The notes: generated by a model not told the origin, from the letters alone. Shown: positions 1 to 11,640, counted from the stretch's first letter. The stretch is DNA of 64,000 nt from Chiridota heheva (GCA_020152595.1 JAIGNY010002236.1:1247501-1311500); one strand, 5' to 3'. Numbers and translations: made by a program.

Positions 1-1372
1 GTCGATATCAAGTGGTTCCAACTCTTCATGAACATGGAAGTCAGAAGCAGAATGGTTAACAACCGGCATCTCTTATTCTGGAGAAGTCACGTCTGAGATG
101 ATTTGGGCCCGTGCTTCTTATGTTCAAGACAAGACACCCCAGAACTTTACTGAAATGGAAAACAGAGTCCGTATGAGGGAAACGAAAGAGGGACAATGTA
201 GGACCCGTCGGTTGGATGCCGTACTGTGTGATGTTAAGATGGTGGGACTTAAAAAAAAGGGACTTAGGCAACCTATTTAAAAAAAAGAAAAATAATGGAG
301 GCGTCTGCTTGCACAGTTTATGTCGTAGACGCCATGTTACCGGAGTGAGTGAGTAATTACCTCATTTTGTTCAGCATTTTAGACTAAACTGCGGTTGATT
401 GTTCGAAACAAAGGTAAATAGCCGCCGTCCTTAGTTGCTTAGATTTTTTGTGTTTGGTTTACACACCTTCTTGTACCCTTTCCATGCATAATTCTTGTTG
501 CCGTCATTCGAATATCTGAACCCAGACAACATCTACTCTATGTGCTGTATTCAGTTGAACTTGCTAACATGAAGATGAGTTTAGCATATACTCATGAAAG
601 GCTTTAACTAGACATGGCTTCAACATGTTCACAATGACAGCACCATCAATGATATTAACATCAACCTCATAATTACAATGTTTTGAAGTTAAATGCTGAT
701 CTTCCTACTAATAATGGCAGTCTTAATTCCAGAGCGTGATCCAACTGGAAGAAAAACATGATGACATTTGTGACATGATGACTTTTGTTGTTTTTCTGTA
801 GACTTTGGTCTTGGTCAACTAAACAAGAGAAGTGTGTTTCTTTTTAATGGGCTGAACAAAGGACTGTTATTTTGACTTAACATTCATGTACAAAAGTAGA
901 GTGATGTTCTTTTCCAATCTGCTATATTGTTCTGATTGTGGCAATTATATCAACATCTTTCGTGTCAAGAACTAACAGATCACCAAGTGTTTCGTGAATC
1001 AGTAATGGAATTATGGGCTTTCTTCTATTCTCATGTTGCGCTAAATTTTGGTTTATTTATTTTTGACATTATATGGCAGCCATCTTGAATTTGGTTGCCA
1101 TATTGGAAAAGAATTAACCAAATACCACAGATTGTGTTTTAGTATATAATAAAGTATACCACCATGGGCAAAGCTATTTAGTAGTCTAGTACCATACACA
1201 TATGAAACATTTAATTCTCATATATGAATGTACATATTTATACGGCGGGCATTTTGAAATTGGTCGCCATATTGCCACCAAATTGAAAAATAATCAATTA
1301 AACTTGTGGATTATGTTGAGGATTATTTCAAAAGTTTCACCATGAATCTTAAATCCCATAAAAATGTGATAG
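1..1372. other. No gene recognised
   Basis: Short open frames at 56-271 (-) and 98-280 (+) overlap each other and match nothing I recognise. The + frame ends in a basic stretch that faintly recalls the C-terminal tail of some LINE reverse transcriptases, but this is too weak to call. The rest is AT-rich non-coding DNA with stops in all frames. Confidence 0.5.
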
Positions 1373-1450
1373 GATTCAGGTATCCCAGTTGGTAGACCGC
1401 ACGACTGAGATGCTGGATCCCCGGCAATGGTTGAATGCTATTAGTATTCA
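1373..1450 (+). mobile_element. tRNA-derived SINE head (family shared with 53.8 kb)
   Basis: A short stretch resembles a tRNA gene 5' half. It has an A-box-like TATCCCAGTTGGTAGACCG at about 1380 and a degenerate B-box-like GGTTGAATGC near 1430. It shares the run CTGAGATGCTGGA and the preceding AGTTGG and GCAC blocks with a second copy at 53.78 kb. The anticodon arm does not form a credible functional tRNA, so I read it as a decayed tRNA-derived SINE head rather than a tRNA gene. The 3' boundary is uncertain. Confidence 0.45.
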
Positions 1451-2127
1451 CATATTCAATATTCGGGATGATGTCACAATAACGTGCGTAAATCTGAACA
1501 ACCAGTTTGTCGGTGAAAACAAAAGCTTTTTACCATTCTAGCCAATGTGAAATTGGTCACCTTTAGAGGATTAGATTTCTATGTTCGCTTTGGTAATTTT
1601 ACAGGAAGTTGTTGCAAATGTGGAGGAAATATTGTAGCAAAGATCATTTTGAAGTTTAGAATATATGTATCTAACGTACGTAGAATAAATCGTGGTGTTC
1701 ACTTGTGCACAAATCGTATCACGTTTTCACCAATAAAGAGACCCGGATGTTCAACATGCCTGGATGATCAAATACTCAAATAATTAATTTTAGCCCATCC
1801 CGTGGCCATTTTTAATTTGACGGCTATCTTGGGAAAATCCAAAAATGATCAGTTCATCGGTAATATCCTAGTATAGCGGTAAATATCTATATAAGGATTT
1901 TTGATTTTTCTTTTTTAATTTTGGTTTATTCCATTGTATTGATGTATTTTAGTTATTTTGAGGAAGAATTCTTACGTTTTGGCTATTCGAACTTGTACCT
2001 TTCGCTGTGCTACTAGCCTAACGTTACTGTACTGGTGAGTGGAGGGAGTCTGGAAGCTGTTTTGCCGTTTAAGTGAAATAAACAAAAAAAACATGCGCAT
2101 AATTAATGTAGATCATCCTCATTTTCA
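1451..2127. other. No gene recognised
   Basis: AT-rich non-coding sequence. The open frame at 1547-1783 has no recognisable domain and no codon signature; I see no support for it as a gene. Confidence 0.45.
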
Positions 2128-2230
2128 GGTTAGGTTTTAGGATTAGGTTTAAGGTTTAGGATTAGGTTTTTGAATTAGGGTTTAAGATTAGAGTTTAGGA
2201 TTAGGTAGTTTTTAGGATTAGGTTTTAGGA
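2128..2230 (+). repeat. Degenerate TTAGG-type simple repeat
   Basis: Roughly 100 bp made of irregular GGTTTAGGATTA and GGTTAGGTTTTAGG units. It resembles metazoan telomere repeat (TTAGGG) in composition but has no clean hexamer register. It is more likely a simple repeat or transposon-internal repeat than an interstitial telomere. Confidence 0.6.
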
Positions 2231-2434
2231 TTTTGACATTGTTAAAATTCCTCCGCACTATTATTCAGCTTTTTTTCTTTAGTTTCGTTTAAAATGGCCG
2301 ACAAGAACACAAAATTTGTGAGCTTGTGATTTATCATCCTCTTTTTTAAAACAAAATTTGCTAAAAAAGGTATAAATTTGAAATTATTTTGGATTAATGG
2401 GAAGATAAAAGACAGTAAAATTGCTGAAAGAAGG

Positions 2435-3065
2435 TAAGGTATTGACTAATAAGCATGATTTTCTTAAAGCCCAATTTAAAGTCCATCTTATATAAAAGAG
2501 GACTTACAGAGAAACAAAATGGTGAAAAAGCATGGTGCAAAATCTTATTCCTTTAAGGAGATATTTAAGTTTAAAGTTCGGTATCACTTCTGTAGAAACG
2601 TCTGAAATTAGACTAGTTGTGATGTCACAGCTTCAGATTCCTCAAAGTCTTAATGTATTTTAGAGAATTTTTTTTTTTTTTTTAACTATTTGAATTATTT
2701 TTCCTCAAACTTTCTTTCAGGTGGTATGTTATAACATGGAGTTAAAAATGAACTCCATGGTTATAAATACCCTTAGATTCACTTTTACTACTTTTTTTTA
2801 TATACATATCCCATGGTTTTTAAACCACCAAATCGCAGGAAAAAATATGGTAGAATACATAAAGCCTTTGAGGAATCTGAGGATATGACATCACAAGTAG
2901 TCTGATTTCAGTCGTTTCTACACAAATGATACCAAACTTTTGACTTAAAAATCTCTTAAAGGAATACAATTTTTGAATGCGTTCTTCACCATTTTGTTTC
3001 CTTTGAAGTCCTCTTTGATATAAGATAAACATGCTTGACCACTGAACTAAGCCTTTAAGGAAAAT
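2435..3065. mobile_element. Foldback (MITE-like) element with ~235-bp inverted arms
   Basis: The segment 2440-2668 is repeated in reverse complement at about 2826-3062. Shared blocks include the runs around AGAGGACTT, GAAACAAAATGGTGAA, ATTCCTTTAAG, TGTAGAAACG and CAGATTCCTCAAAG, in the same order along both arms. Identity looks like roughly 75-80 percent by eye. The loop of about 155 bp contains its own hairpin at 2729-2766 (stem TTATAACATGGAGTT, 7-nt loop, one bulged base). It has no coding capacity. A frame at 2820-3032 (-) lies wholly in the right arm and is an accident of the repeat. Confidence 0.72.
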
Positions 3066-3849
3066 TGCACAATTTTGCTGAAATCTGCTGAACTAATGCA
3101 CACACATAACTTGCCTTTGAATATGGGTGATTGACCTTGAAAATAACTCGCCGTTTTTTAACTCTCCTTTTGCTAACTCTTCTTTTTTAACTCGCCGACT
3201 CTGAGATTTTACAGTAAAATGGATACCGAACAAGTCGACCCTGGTCATAGAGTCATCGAAGAATTTTTCCAAAAACATTTCGCAAATGTTGATGAAAATA
3301 CATGTATGTATTCTGAATTTCCTTTTTGAAACTTTTTTCTCCCGTTGTAATAAGGTCGCTTTAAAATTATGTCTGCATTGTCTCTCGTTCATAGCCTTAC
3401 TGGCTTACTGTAACTCTGTAAAATGGTGATTGCGCGACAAAAAACAATATGCCTAGGCTAACAAATAGGCGCGCCTAGGCCTAGTAACATTTACTGAGAT
3501 AAGCACCTCAGTCATTTGGGGCTTGTCTATATGCAAGACACTTTACATATGACGTCATCTGTTGTATATGTATTAGCAATTCTCGAGTGTGTCGTGTGTG
3601 GTGCAAGGTCATATCTGATATGTCAAAAAGTATGTCAGACTGAGTGTGAGGTGTCTTTTTATGACGGCAATGTTACGTTTTAGGTTCGGTTTGTTTTGGT
3701 TAGGTTTAGATGAAGGTATGATGTCATATGAAGGACACCTTACTGCAAAGTTAACACAGCTTACACCGTGACTATTCATAACTTCATAAGGTGGTTTAAC
3801 CATAGAATACCCCGCCACATATAAGTATCACAGCGTCTCTGGAGATGTT
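3066..3849. other. No gene recognised
   Basis: Non-coding DNA. The small open frames on the minus strand (3093-3392, 3609-3818) carry no recognisable domain. Several CCTAGGC-type short palindromes lie near 3450-3485. Confidence 0.4.
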
Positions 3850-3956
3850 GCCTCAGTAGTTTACCTACGCCTCAGTGGTTTATTTACGCCTCCGTGGTTT
3901 ACCTACGTAAACTTCTTTTACCTACGTAAACTTCTTTTACCTACGTAAACTTCTTG
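3850..3956 (+). repeat. Two adjoining short tandem repeats (19 bp x3, 20 bp x3)
   Basis: Three 19-bp units beginning GCCTCAGTAGTTTACC run into three 20-bp units built on TTTACCTACGTAAACTTC. Each 20-bp unit contains the palindrome TTTACGTAAA-like core TACGTA. The second repeat seems to have grown from the end of the first. Confidence 0.8.
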
Positions 3957-4014
3957 TTTAATTTATTCCCCTGATTCTTTGTCACAGTTTGTGTGCTATG
4001 TTGCGATGCACTTC

Positions 4015-4545
4015 ATTTCCTCCACTCAAAATTACACCTCACGGTGACGGTGTCTCCAAGATGAAAATATACACACCCATCAAACATACACCCCTCATAT
4101 CTCAAGGAAAACGAGTCATGGCGACAGCAACATCGTCTTTCAAATTAAAAGATAAACCCCCACCATACATACAGTACCTTATTTTAAGGAAAATGAATAA
4201 ATATTATAAGTTGCTTATTAATTAATTGATTTTTCGTTCTTGAATCACACCAGACCCAATGCAAGAAACCACTTCAAATTACACCTCATGGGGACATGAA
4301 TGTAAACATGAAAAACATGATAAAAACATATACCCCCCATCAAACATACACCTATCATATCGCAAGGAAAACAAATCACGTTGATAGTGTCTCCAAAATG
4401 AAAAGATAAACCCCCACCATACATACCTTACATACTCCAACTCCAATTTCTAACTTGTATTTACTTCACTCTACGCAAAGAGGTGAAAGTTCTTTGCTCT
4501 ACGCATAACCCCCATCAAACATATAGAGTCGATATGGTCAACAGC
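4015..4545 (+). repeat. Diverged ~250-bp tandem repeat
   Basis: Blocks reading CAAATTACACCTCA, CCATCAAACATACACC, CAAGGAAAAC and AAAAGATAAACCCCCACC recur in the same order at about 4028-4170 and 4275-4420, with a partial third copy from about 4507. It is non-coding; the open frames across it are out of register between copies. Confidence 0.6.
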
Positions 4546-4690
4546 GTCTCCAAAAAAAGGGAAAAAAGGTATACTTGCCGAGTGGCGGGGTATTCTATAG
4601 TTACTCCCATAAGGCCGTGCTGTCAGTGCCTTACGGATATGCCTAATGCACCTGTCAATTGTGTGATTCACCCTACACCCCCAGACAAGG

Positions 4691-4951
4691 TGAGTCATTG
4701 CACCAAAGTGGGTGGTCAAAACATGTACATTGACGCACCCCTCAGTCACCTAGGTGACTGAAATTTCTTAACTTACTGTAACCAAATCACTAACCTACAG
4801 TTTGTACAAAGTCAATGGGTCTGAAGTACATTGACTCACCCCTGTCACTCTGGTGACCAACAATTTGGTACAATGACGCACATGTGAGTCACTTTCATAT
4901 GTCAATGACTCACCTTTGACTGACATTGCTTGGGGTAGTAGGAGTGAGTCA
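4691..4951. promoter_or_regulatory. Cluster of five AP-1-like TGA(G/C)TCA heptamers
   Basis: Perfect TGASTCA heptamers occur at 4691-4697, 4832-4838, 4885-4891, 4906-4912 and 4945-4951, and a related TGACGCA lies near 4733. A perfect 18-bp palindrome CAGTCACCTAGGTGACTG sits at 4743-4760. Two orientations of a 7-mer would be expected about once per 8 kb, so five in 261 bp is a clear excess. AP-1 (Jun/Fos) family proteins bind this heptamer. Whether this is an enhancer or only a decayed repeat whose unit happens to contain the motif cannot be told here. Confidence 0.4.
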
Positions 4952-4959
4952 TACAACTG

Positions 4960-6565
4960 ACAAGTGCATAATGTTAGGCCTAAGTGAAAGTAAAAGCTAT
5001 TCGTACACAGAGGTTGCGTTATAATTTTTTGCCTGCCGTATTTGGTTACAACAAGCCCTTGAAGTTAAGTGTATTTTGTAAATTTGCCGTCGTATGTACA
5101 GGGCATTGCATAATGTACAGGGCATTGTGCGCTAGCGATGCATGCAAGTAATAGTTAACACACACACTTGGGTAGGCCTGCCTCACTAAGGTGAATAAAA
5201 TTGCACTTAAAATACCAAAAATATTAAAAAATCGGACTACTATTTTCATAAGAAATATCAAGAAAATGTTCATACCCAATCCTTGTATAATGTTGATTGT
5301 TGAATCATGAAATTTGGGTTAACAATCCCAAAATAAACTAGAAAATGCTTTTGTTTATCGTATCCAAAGTTACATGAGGTTTTAGTGAACTTTGACGAAT
5401 TGTCAATGATAATATACTATTCAGATCTTGAACAAGCCTACTTCTTTACAGTATAGTAACTTGACTTGCAGATTGTGATCAGTTCACAGATACACAATAC
5501 AGGAGGAAAGTTGAATCCTAGCTAATAATATCGTTGACAATTGACAGCAAAACAGCATCAAAACTTTCACGTACACTGTACAGTGTACGTACATCATGTA
5601 TAGGGCCTAGGGTCTATGTACTAGCCTATATGTGTTAATGACAGCACAACGGGCATGTAGAATCATTCGGCTGTTAGTCTTGTAGTTGTGTCATTTTTCT
5701 TTATGAGTAATTCAAAATCATTTTTGTGTGAAATAAAACTTTGAATCGCACCAGAGAGGTATTAAAGATGTTCATGATTTTCATTTATGTTAATGAAAAA
5801 CTCTGGCGTAAAATTCCACATGCTATATCTAAATCTTACGACGCAGGTACAACCTGTGTCGTAAGAAATTTTAGCCATGGCGTAATATACAACAAATTTG
5901 TCGTTAACGCGATCTCTGTTCGTACATGTATGCCCACTGTTTACATTGCCCACAACACAATACACACACGCACATACTTTTCATGCCCGCTGTTTATGTA
6001 GCCCACAACACAATACACATGCTTTTCATTTCAATTATTTGACCTCATTTGTGATCCGGTCTTACTTATACATGTACATGCACATTTATGTTAACACGTG
6101 CTGATTTGTGATGCGTAATCCGGTCGTGAAAACACTAATAATACCCAGGCAAACATTTAATCCGTCCGTAAATACAATTATTAGTTTTGAATTCATTGTT
6201 AAAAGACGGATTAATCTGTAATTTTTATCACAATATGTGTAAAACGACAATTTCTTCAATGTTTTCATTGTACATTAGTAGACTTAAAAGATGGAATGCT
6301 TTCAACGATAGGCCAAAGGTCATCGATGATATGAATCTTCTTAATTTTTTTGCATTGCTACCCTGGTTTGATTCATGACTTGTGTGTTTCTAACTTTCAA
6401 TGCAAATTCTTCTGAGCCAACTATTACTTTAGGAAAAGCAAGTTTGAAAAAAAAAACACAGGGCTGAGGGGATTATATAAAGTCTTTGACATGGAGAGGA
6501 GAAGAAAAAAATACTTGTAACCAACTCCCTGCTGTAACACATTTGTATGGAATTATCTATATTTT
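4960..6565. other. No gene; two strong palindromes
   Basis: No coding region is supported. A perfect 22-bp palindrome, ACGTACACTGT and its reverse complement, lies at 5569-5590. A hairpin with a 15-bp stem (14 of 15 paired) beginning TCTTACGACGCAGGT lies at 5834-5866. The small open frames at 5741-6104 straddle these and carry no domain. Confidence 0.55.
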
Positions 6566-6566
6566 T

Positions 6567-7150
6567 GGGATGGTAAGGTAGGATAAACTTTTTTCTTTCT
6601 TCAGTTTATTCCTGCCCTTACATGTATCCCAAAATTTGATTTTTTTTTTTTTTTTTCAATATGGGAAAACAATGTTAAAACTTTAAGGGAATAAACCAAA
6701 CAAGATTGCTACTTTTTTCTTGAATTCGTTTTGACGATCGTTATACCACAGTGGTCACGTCCGTCACTTATATATATTTCCATGATGGCAAAGATCGCAT
6801 TTAATTCCACGGCGGGCATGGTGAGGTAGGATAAACTTAAACTTATTTTACTTTCTTTATGCCCTGACATCCCAAAATCAGATGCAACAAATAAGTTAAT
6901 AATTCTCCAAATATAACAAGTTTTTCATATGGGAAGACTAAATCGAAATTTTGCGAGGAATAAAGAAGACAAAACAGAAGATAGGTCCCAACTATTTTCT
7001 TTTTCAAATTTATGCCACGGCGGTCGTGTCTATCAAATGTCAATATTTTCACAATGGCAAAGTCTTATAGTATATCGCAGCGATTGCGCCCATCTAATCT
7101 GTTTAGTATCATGTTGGCAATTCCTATACCTTGGCGGCCGCGTCCATCTG
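6567..7150 (+). repeat. Diverged ~250-bp tandem duplication
   Basis: The block AGGTAGGATAAACTT, followed by ATCCCAAAAT, ATATGGGAA, a CACxGxGGTC block and ATGGCAAAG, occurs at about 6570-6800 and again at 6822-7075. A third partial block (GGCGGCCGCGTCCATCTGATCT) trails to 7155. Divergence is substantial. No coding function is seen. Confidence 0.55.
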
Positions 7151-7244
7151 ATCTAAAAGATTGCACATGGGTTGAAATCTATGTGTGAAATACCCAGCTC
7201 ATTAGAAATTGTGATACGCGGCGCCGAGTGTGGATAGTCTATTG

Positions 7245-7710
7245 TTAAAAGTCACCTGCATAGTAACAGTCTGAAACTGCGTCGGCTGCAGTAATACCGC
7301 GGCCACTGCTATTATGACAACGGGCCTTAAGTCCCCGGTTGGCGATGATATTATTAGTCAAATTGTTGAAGTCCATATGTCCTGCAACGTCTTTAAAGTA
7401 AAATAGAGACTGTAGATGTGTGTCTTTGGCTTCTCTGTCATAGTTGAGCAAAGTCTTGATCATCGCTCTGTAAGGGTATGTCGGCGTCGAGTCACTGATA
7501 AGTTTGCCATTGAGGGCCATGTCTAGTTGCGAAAACATCGAATGCAACAGCAGATTGACAGGAGCCACCTTTTCATCGTCGTCGGCGTCGTCGCAATTGC
7601 TTCCATCTGCATTGGTGATTTCCACATTAACGTAAAGTTGGGTGTTGTGGATATCCAGATACTTGCTTCCTGTTCCGGGAATGATGAATTCAATCGGTCC
7701 CATAGAGTTT
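7245..7710 (-). pseudogene. Polinton major capsid protein remnant
   Basis: About 150 residues match the N-terminal part of the Polinton/adintovirus major capsid, which animal databases often label F54H12.2-like. Visible hallmarks are the PIEFxIPGTGSKYLD opening, LYVNVEIT, a VNLLLHSMFSQLD block, LNGKLI and TYPYRAMIKTLLNY. In intact elements this protein forms the hexon-like double jelly-roll capsomer. The remaining two thirds of the usual ~500-residue protein is not present next to it. This is the best-preserved piece of the element. Confidence 0.8.
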
Positions 7711-8768
7711 AATTCTCCAAACGGATGGTATTCGATTTATTTGCTGTCTTTGATCACCATTTGTGTCGGAGCAACACTAAACAGCTCCATTTCTGATTTG
7801 GAGCAAGGCATGGAGTAATTATGAATGAGAGCCATGTTAACGGTGCGATAGCGGAGCTGCTAATGAGGCCAGAATTGGACTGTCGTTCGTCTTATAAGGA
7901 CAGCACTTCCATGTAGTGTAAACGATTTGATTTCTTTTTCAAGGCTGACTTTCCGGCACGGATGCTCAGACTGTGCCGTGGTGTGCTTGAACGTGGTCGT
8001 GTTGGTGGATATACTTGGGCATCTTAAGCCAATGTTCCTAAAACTTATCTCGCTTTTCTGTTCAACAGTTTCTTTTTGCCCGTCATGCCACGATTGGCCT
8101 TTTGTTTTGCCGGTCTGTGTCCGGGTTGCGATTGTTCCTTTTTTGGCTGATGTTACGGAGAGGCAAAAACCCACGAATAGGATTGGGCGAGACTGTAGAA
8201 GGTGAGATCGTGCTTCCTGGAGTATCAAAAGGCCGATACAAGGACGAACTGAATGACATAGAGGTGTAAGATAACCAGGAGACGGAGAAAAGGCGATGAT
8301 CATTTTGGTATTATCGAATGACGTGAAGGTGGTTTACGAGGTCTCTTCTTCTTTTTATCATTGATCACCGTCCTCGACGTGGAAAAAGTGTTTACAATTC
8401 GTTGCTACATGCTGAGAAATGCGATGGGTGAGTGTACGATGAAACAGTAGAGAATTACAAAGGGAGTTGTCGACGCACGAGAGAGTTCAGACACGAATCA
8501 CTTAAACGAGAAGAATTGCTCCGATGACTGCTGCTCCAACGACTGCTACAGTTACTACTACTGACTACTGCTGCTAGATGTCGATGGTATACTATCTTCA
8601 AACCTTTTTGACTGCGAGCCGGATGAAATGGTTTCTTCTTCGTATCCTTTGTGGTAATGAAGCTTCATGTTTGTGCCGTGCGGTTTATAACCCTTTTTCC
8701 ACATCCTTTTTATCTTCCTCCTAACTGTTGGGACAATGCCGATTTGGCACGAGCCATGGCTTTTCATT
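7711..8768. other. Polinton interior, genes not recognised
   Basis: Frames at 7860-8303 (-) and 7927-8205 (+) overlap antiparallel, and neither shows a domain I can name. A serine-rich minus-strand tail ends at 8558. In intact Polintons the protease and packaging ATPase lie near the capsid genes, but I see no diagnostic motif of either here. Confidence 0.35.
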
Positions 8769-9169
8769 TCATATGTTGACCTGTTTTTCTCGGTCTGGAG
8801 TGGCTGATCGTTTGATGTTTTCTCCGGCCATCACGTTTCCTAGAATTCCGGCTCTCGTGGTCAAAGCCTGTTTTCCAACTTCTTTACCTAAACTCAAGGC
8901 TTCTTTCTTCAGAAACGGTATGGCCTGAACAATCCTGAAAGCATTCCGCTGAAACCGTAGCCTTGTTGATATCCCGGCCCAATAAACATGGGTAGACGTC
9001 CGTCGGCCATGATGTTTGATCTTCTTTGTCTTGAGCAATAATAAAATGTACGATATCTGCAGCAACAGTATGTATTCCTACAAGGAACGTTGTTGACGAA
9101 AATGCATCCTGACGATCGACCTCTCTGTTGTGAATGGTATTTTTTGCCCTGTACCATCGCAGATAACAA
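8769..9169 (-). pseudogene. Polinton pX-like small basic protein remnant
   Basis: Overlapping minus-strand frames contain the phrase GRLPMFIGPGYQQGYGFSG, then a basic, lysine-rich segment with KEVGKQALTTRAG. A short glycine-rich start followed by a basic body is typical of the adenovirus pX/pVII-like core proteins coded by Polintons and adintoviruses. The assignment rests on this pattern and on position. Confidence 0.5.
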
Positions 9170-9800
9170 TTATGATGGAATCGATGGGATTTTGGTTAAC
9201 GGGATAATAGGCGATGATCGGTGGTGTTACGTCAATGGGCAATTCCCAAGATTTTGATAACGGCACTCCAAAATGTTGTAACAATGGCACTTCTTGATCG
9301 CCTACGGATTGAGGAGTGATGATGTCGGTGTACAGAAACAGGTGTTCGATATTCTACATCTTCCATGGATAACAGGCGGTTATCACATTCTGTGTAAAAA
9401 TGCAAGGATCCTCACATCCGATCGATTGACATATTTTTCCACGGAGTATTACAAGGTGTCCATTTTTGCTCGCATTCTTACATGTCCGTTATAAGTGGGG
9501 GTCTTTCCGATGTTATACAAATCTCGGTTTGATTCAGGCTAGTATTTTCTTGAAAAAAGCGATGTCAAGGTCACTTCTCTCATTTGCCATGCTTGCCGCC
9601 CAAAAAGGAACATTGACTCGTCTCGTTACAGATTTGATGCCAAGAATAAAGGTAGCTGAAACTCGTTAAAACCTACTTCCCATACGCCATTGAGATGTAG
9701 GGGTCTTGAAAGAATGTTTTTAAATTCCGTCGCTGTGTTTTCGGGATACACATCCATGAAGCCATTGCTCGGCAGCATCACAAAAAATTATTCAGCCGTG
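9078..9800 (-). pseudogene. Polinton minor capsid (penton-like) remnant, copy 1
   Basis: The N-terminal end at about 9700-9785 reads LPSNGFMDVYPENTATEF, then a WEVG motif. The C-terminal end at 9078-9290 holds IIAYYPVNQNPIDSI and IVRMHF. The opening 'LPSN...P.N....F...L..P..L.G.WEV' is typical of the single-jelly-roll minor capsid protein of Polintons. It is broken. A second diverged copy follows at 9856-10570. Confidence 0.5.
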
Positions 9801-9855
9801 ATTTTTTCATCTCTAGTGACTATGTAAAGTTCGACGTTTGCGGTAACATTATGAG

Positions 9856-10570
9856 TCAACATTTTTGACAAAAATGCAGCCTGACGATTGACCATCCTGT
9901 TTGCCCTGTTCCGTTGTGGATAATGATTTGGATTGAATTGATGGGGTTTTGATTGACCTGGTAATAAGAGATGATCAGTGGTGTATTCTCTACGGATTGA
10001 CCTCGAGCGGGCGATGCCAAAACTCCGAATTGTTCCATCATTGTTACTTCTTGATCATCTATGGTTTGAGAAGCAATGATGTTGGTGTAGACAAACAGGT
10101 GTTCGATGTTCTCTGACTTCCAAGAATGTTCGCCGTACTGCCAATTGTGGGTGACCACACACATATCATCAAATCCGAAACTTGGGCATATTTTCCCTTT
10201 GAGTATTACGACTCATCCATTCGCAGTACTCATCTTCACAATCCGTTATAATCGCCCCCAGCAAAGTTCAGCAACCCTTGAGCGTTTTCAGGTAAATACA
10301 TTCTCTCTCTGATGGTAGCGTTATTCACTTCTCTCAACGATTCCAACTCGATCTTATGCAATATCTCTTGGTCTGCTTGTCTCCAAAAAAATTCACTCGT
10401 TTCATGACAAATCTGGTACTATGATTTAGGGTAGCTGAAACTCGCTAAACTGACTTCCCATGCGCCATCGAGATGTAGGGGTCTTTTGAAATTCTGTCTC
10501 TCTGTTTTCGGGCACACATTCATGGAGCCATTGCTCGGCAGCTTCACGTAAAACGATTTAGTCATGGTAG
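9856..10570 (-). pseudogene. Polinton minor capsid (penton-like) remnant, copy 2
   Basis: It repeats the copy 1 pattern. LPSNGSMNV occurs at its N-terminal end near 10540, and LIISYYQVNQNPINSIQI with IVRLHF at its C-terminal end near 9870-9990. The two copies lie head to tail about 0.76 kb apart, so this looks like a duplication inside the Polinton. It could have happened in the element's lineage or after insertion. It is broken. Confidence 0.5.
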
Positions 10571-10748
10571 CGTCTCACGCTCGAATAAAGAGGTATTGTC
10601 AAACGACTTCGGTGACCCAACTGTTGGATTTGGAAGGATAAGCATACCATTTTACCAGATATTCTTTCGTTCCATCTTAACCCTTTCATGATCGAAAAAT
10701 CTTCTCGATTTCATAAACCTCGTCGATTTCCTTTGTACTGATCTTTAG

Positions 10749-11640
10749 TTATTTCTTTCGATAAAAGGTACCAGCCACCTCTTCTCCTTTGAGATCTTTA
10801 ATCGCATACACGACGAGTTGACGCTGGATCACTTTGACGATGATAAATACTTCTTCGGTCCATCGCGGCAGATAGCCTTTGCGAAACGGCTGTGTGACCA
10901 TACTCAAGCGAATGACATCTCCTATTTGCAAGGTTTTATCTTTCTTCTTCTTTGACAATTTACCGTATAGAGCTTTCCAGACCTCCTCTGGAGCCCGTCT
11001 GATGCTGCGATGAAGAGCACCATTGTAGGTGACAAGAAGTTTGGGTAGCACGTTGATGTATTTGTAAGTGCTGTTTGCGGTGAAGTAGCGCCACATTCAG
11101 GTTTTGAGCGTATGGTTGAATCTTTCCACCTTAGTTTCGTTTTCCATCAAGAAGAGTTTACACATTGTTCTTTCAAATAGGCCTGTACTTGACGATTTTA
11201 GAATTCAGTTCCTTTATCTGTCTGCAGGTTCCGCTGTAAATGCCCTGAAACATTGAACAACTTTCGGAATGCAGTCAAAAGCGATGCTCCTGATTTGTTG
11301 TTGAGAGGTGTTGCCCAAGCAAGTTTGGAAAATACGTCTATATATGTCAACAACCATTTTCTTTCTTTGTTAAACCGTGCGTAAGCACTGAGATGGACGA
11401 GATTGGCTTGCCATTGATCGTCGATGCCATTTACAATGACTCTGTTTTTATCTTACCTATGTCTCGAAGCTTTGTGTAAAGTGTACGTGTCTTGTTTTTC
11501 AAGCAATTTTTATACCACCATTTGTTTCAGATTCGGAAACCATTTCTTGGTCGTGGTGACACGCTGTTGACTCCTGTGAAGCCAGCGGGATGCAACGGGT
11601 CATAGTAGATATCTTGAAGTACTTTTTCCATCGTCAGTGA
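10749..11640 (-). pseudogene. Polinton retroviral-type integrase remnant
   Basis: The readable frame at 10749-11096 covers the C-terminal part of a DDE integrase. It has YNGALHRSIRRAPEEVW, matching the core-end motif seen as 'YN...H.SI...P..V', then a basic patch and a small SH3-like segment with GDVIRLS, FRKGYLPRWTEEVF and IKDLKGEEVAGTFY. Upstream sequence to about 11640 reads as earlier core-domain remains in more than one frame. In intact Polintons this enzyme inserts the linear DNA with a 6-bp target duplication. Confidence 0.7.

Noticed and set aside
98-280. Possible LINE C-terminal tail
   Set aside because: Only a faint basic pattern; no reverse transcriptase motif nearby.
1373-1450. 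Functional tRNA gene
   Set aside because: The B box is degenerate and the arms do not pair into a cloverleaf; a SINE head is the better reading.
2128-2230. Interstitial telomere
   Set aside because: The TTAGG words are irregular and mixed with AAGG and TTTTAGG; no run of clean TTAGGG is present.
4471-4761. Antiparallel 92-codon frames at 4471-4749 and 4483-4761
   Set aside because: No domain, they overlap completely, and they lie partly in a diverged repeat and partly in the AP-1-like cluster.
7860-8303. 147-codon minus frame as a Polinton protease or ATPase
   Set aside because: No catalytic triad or Walker motif could be seen. Left as unassigned Polinton interior.
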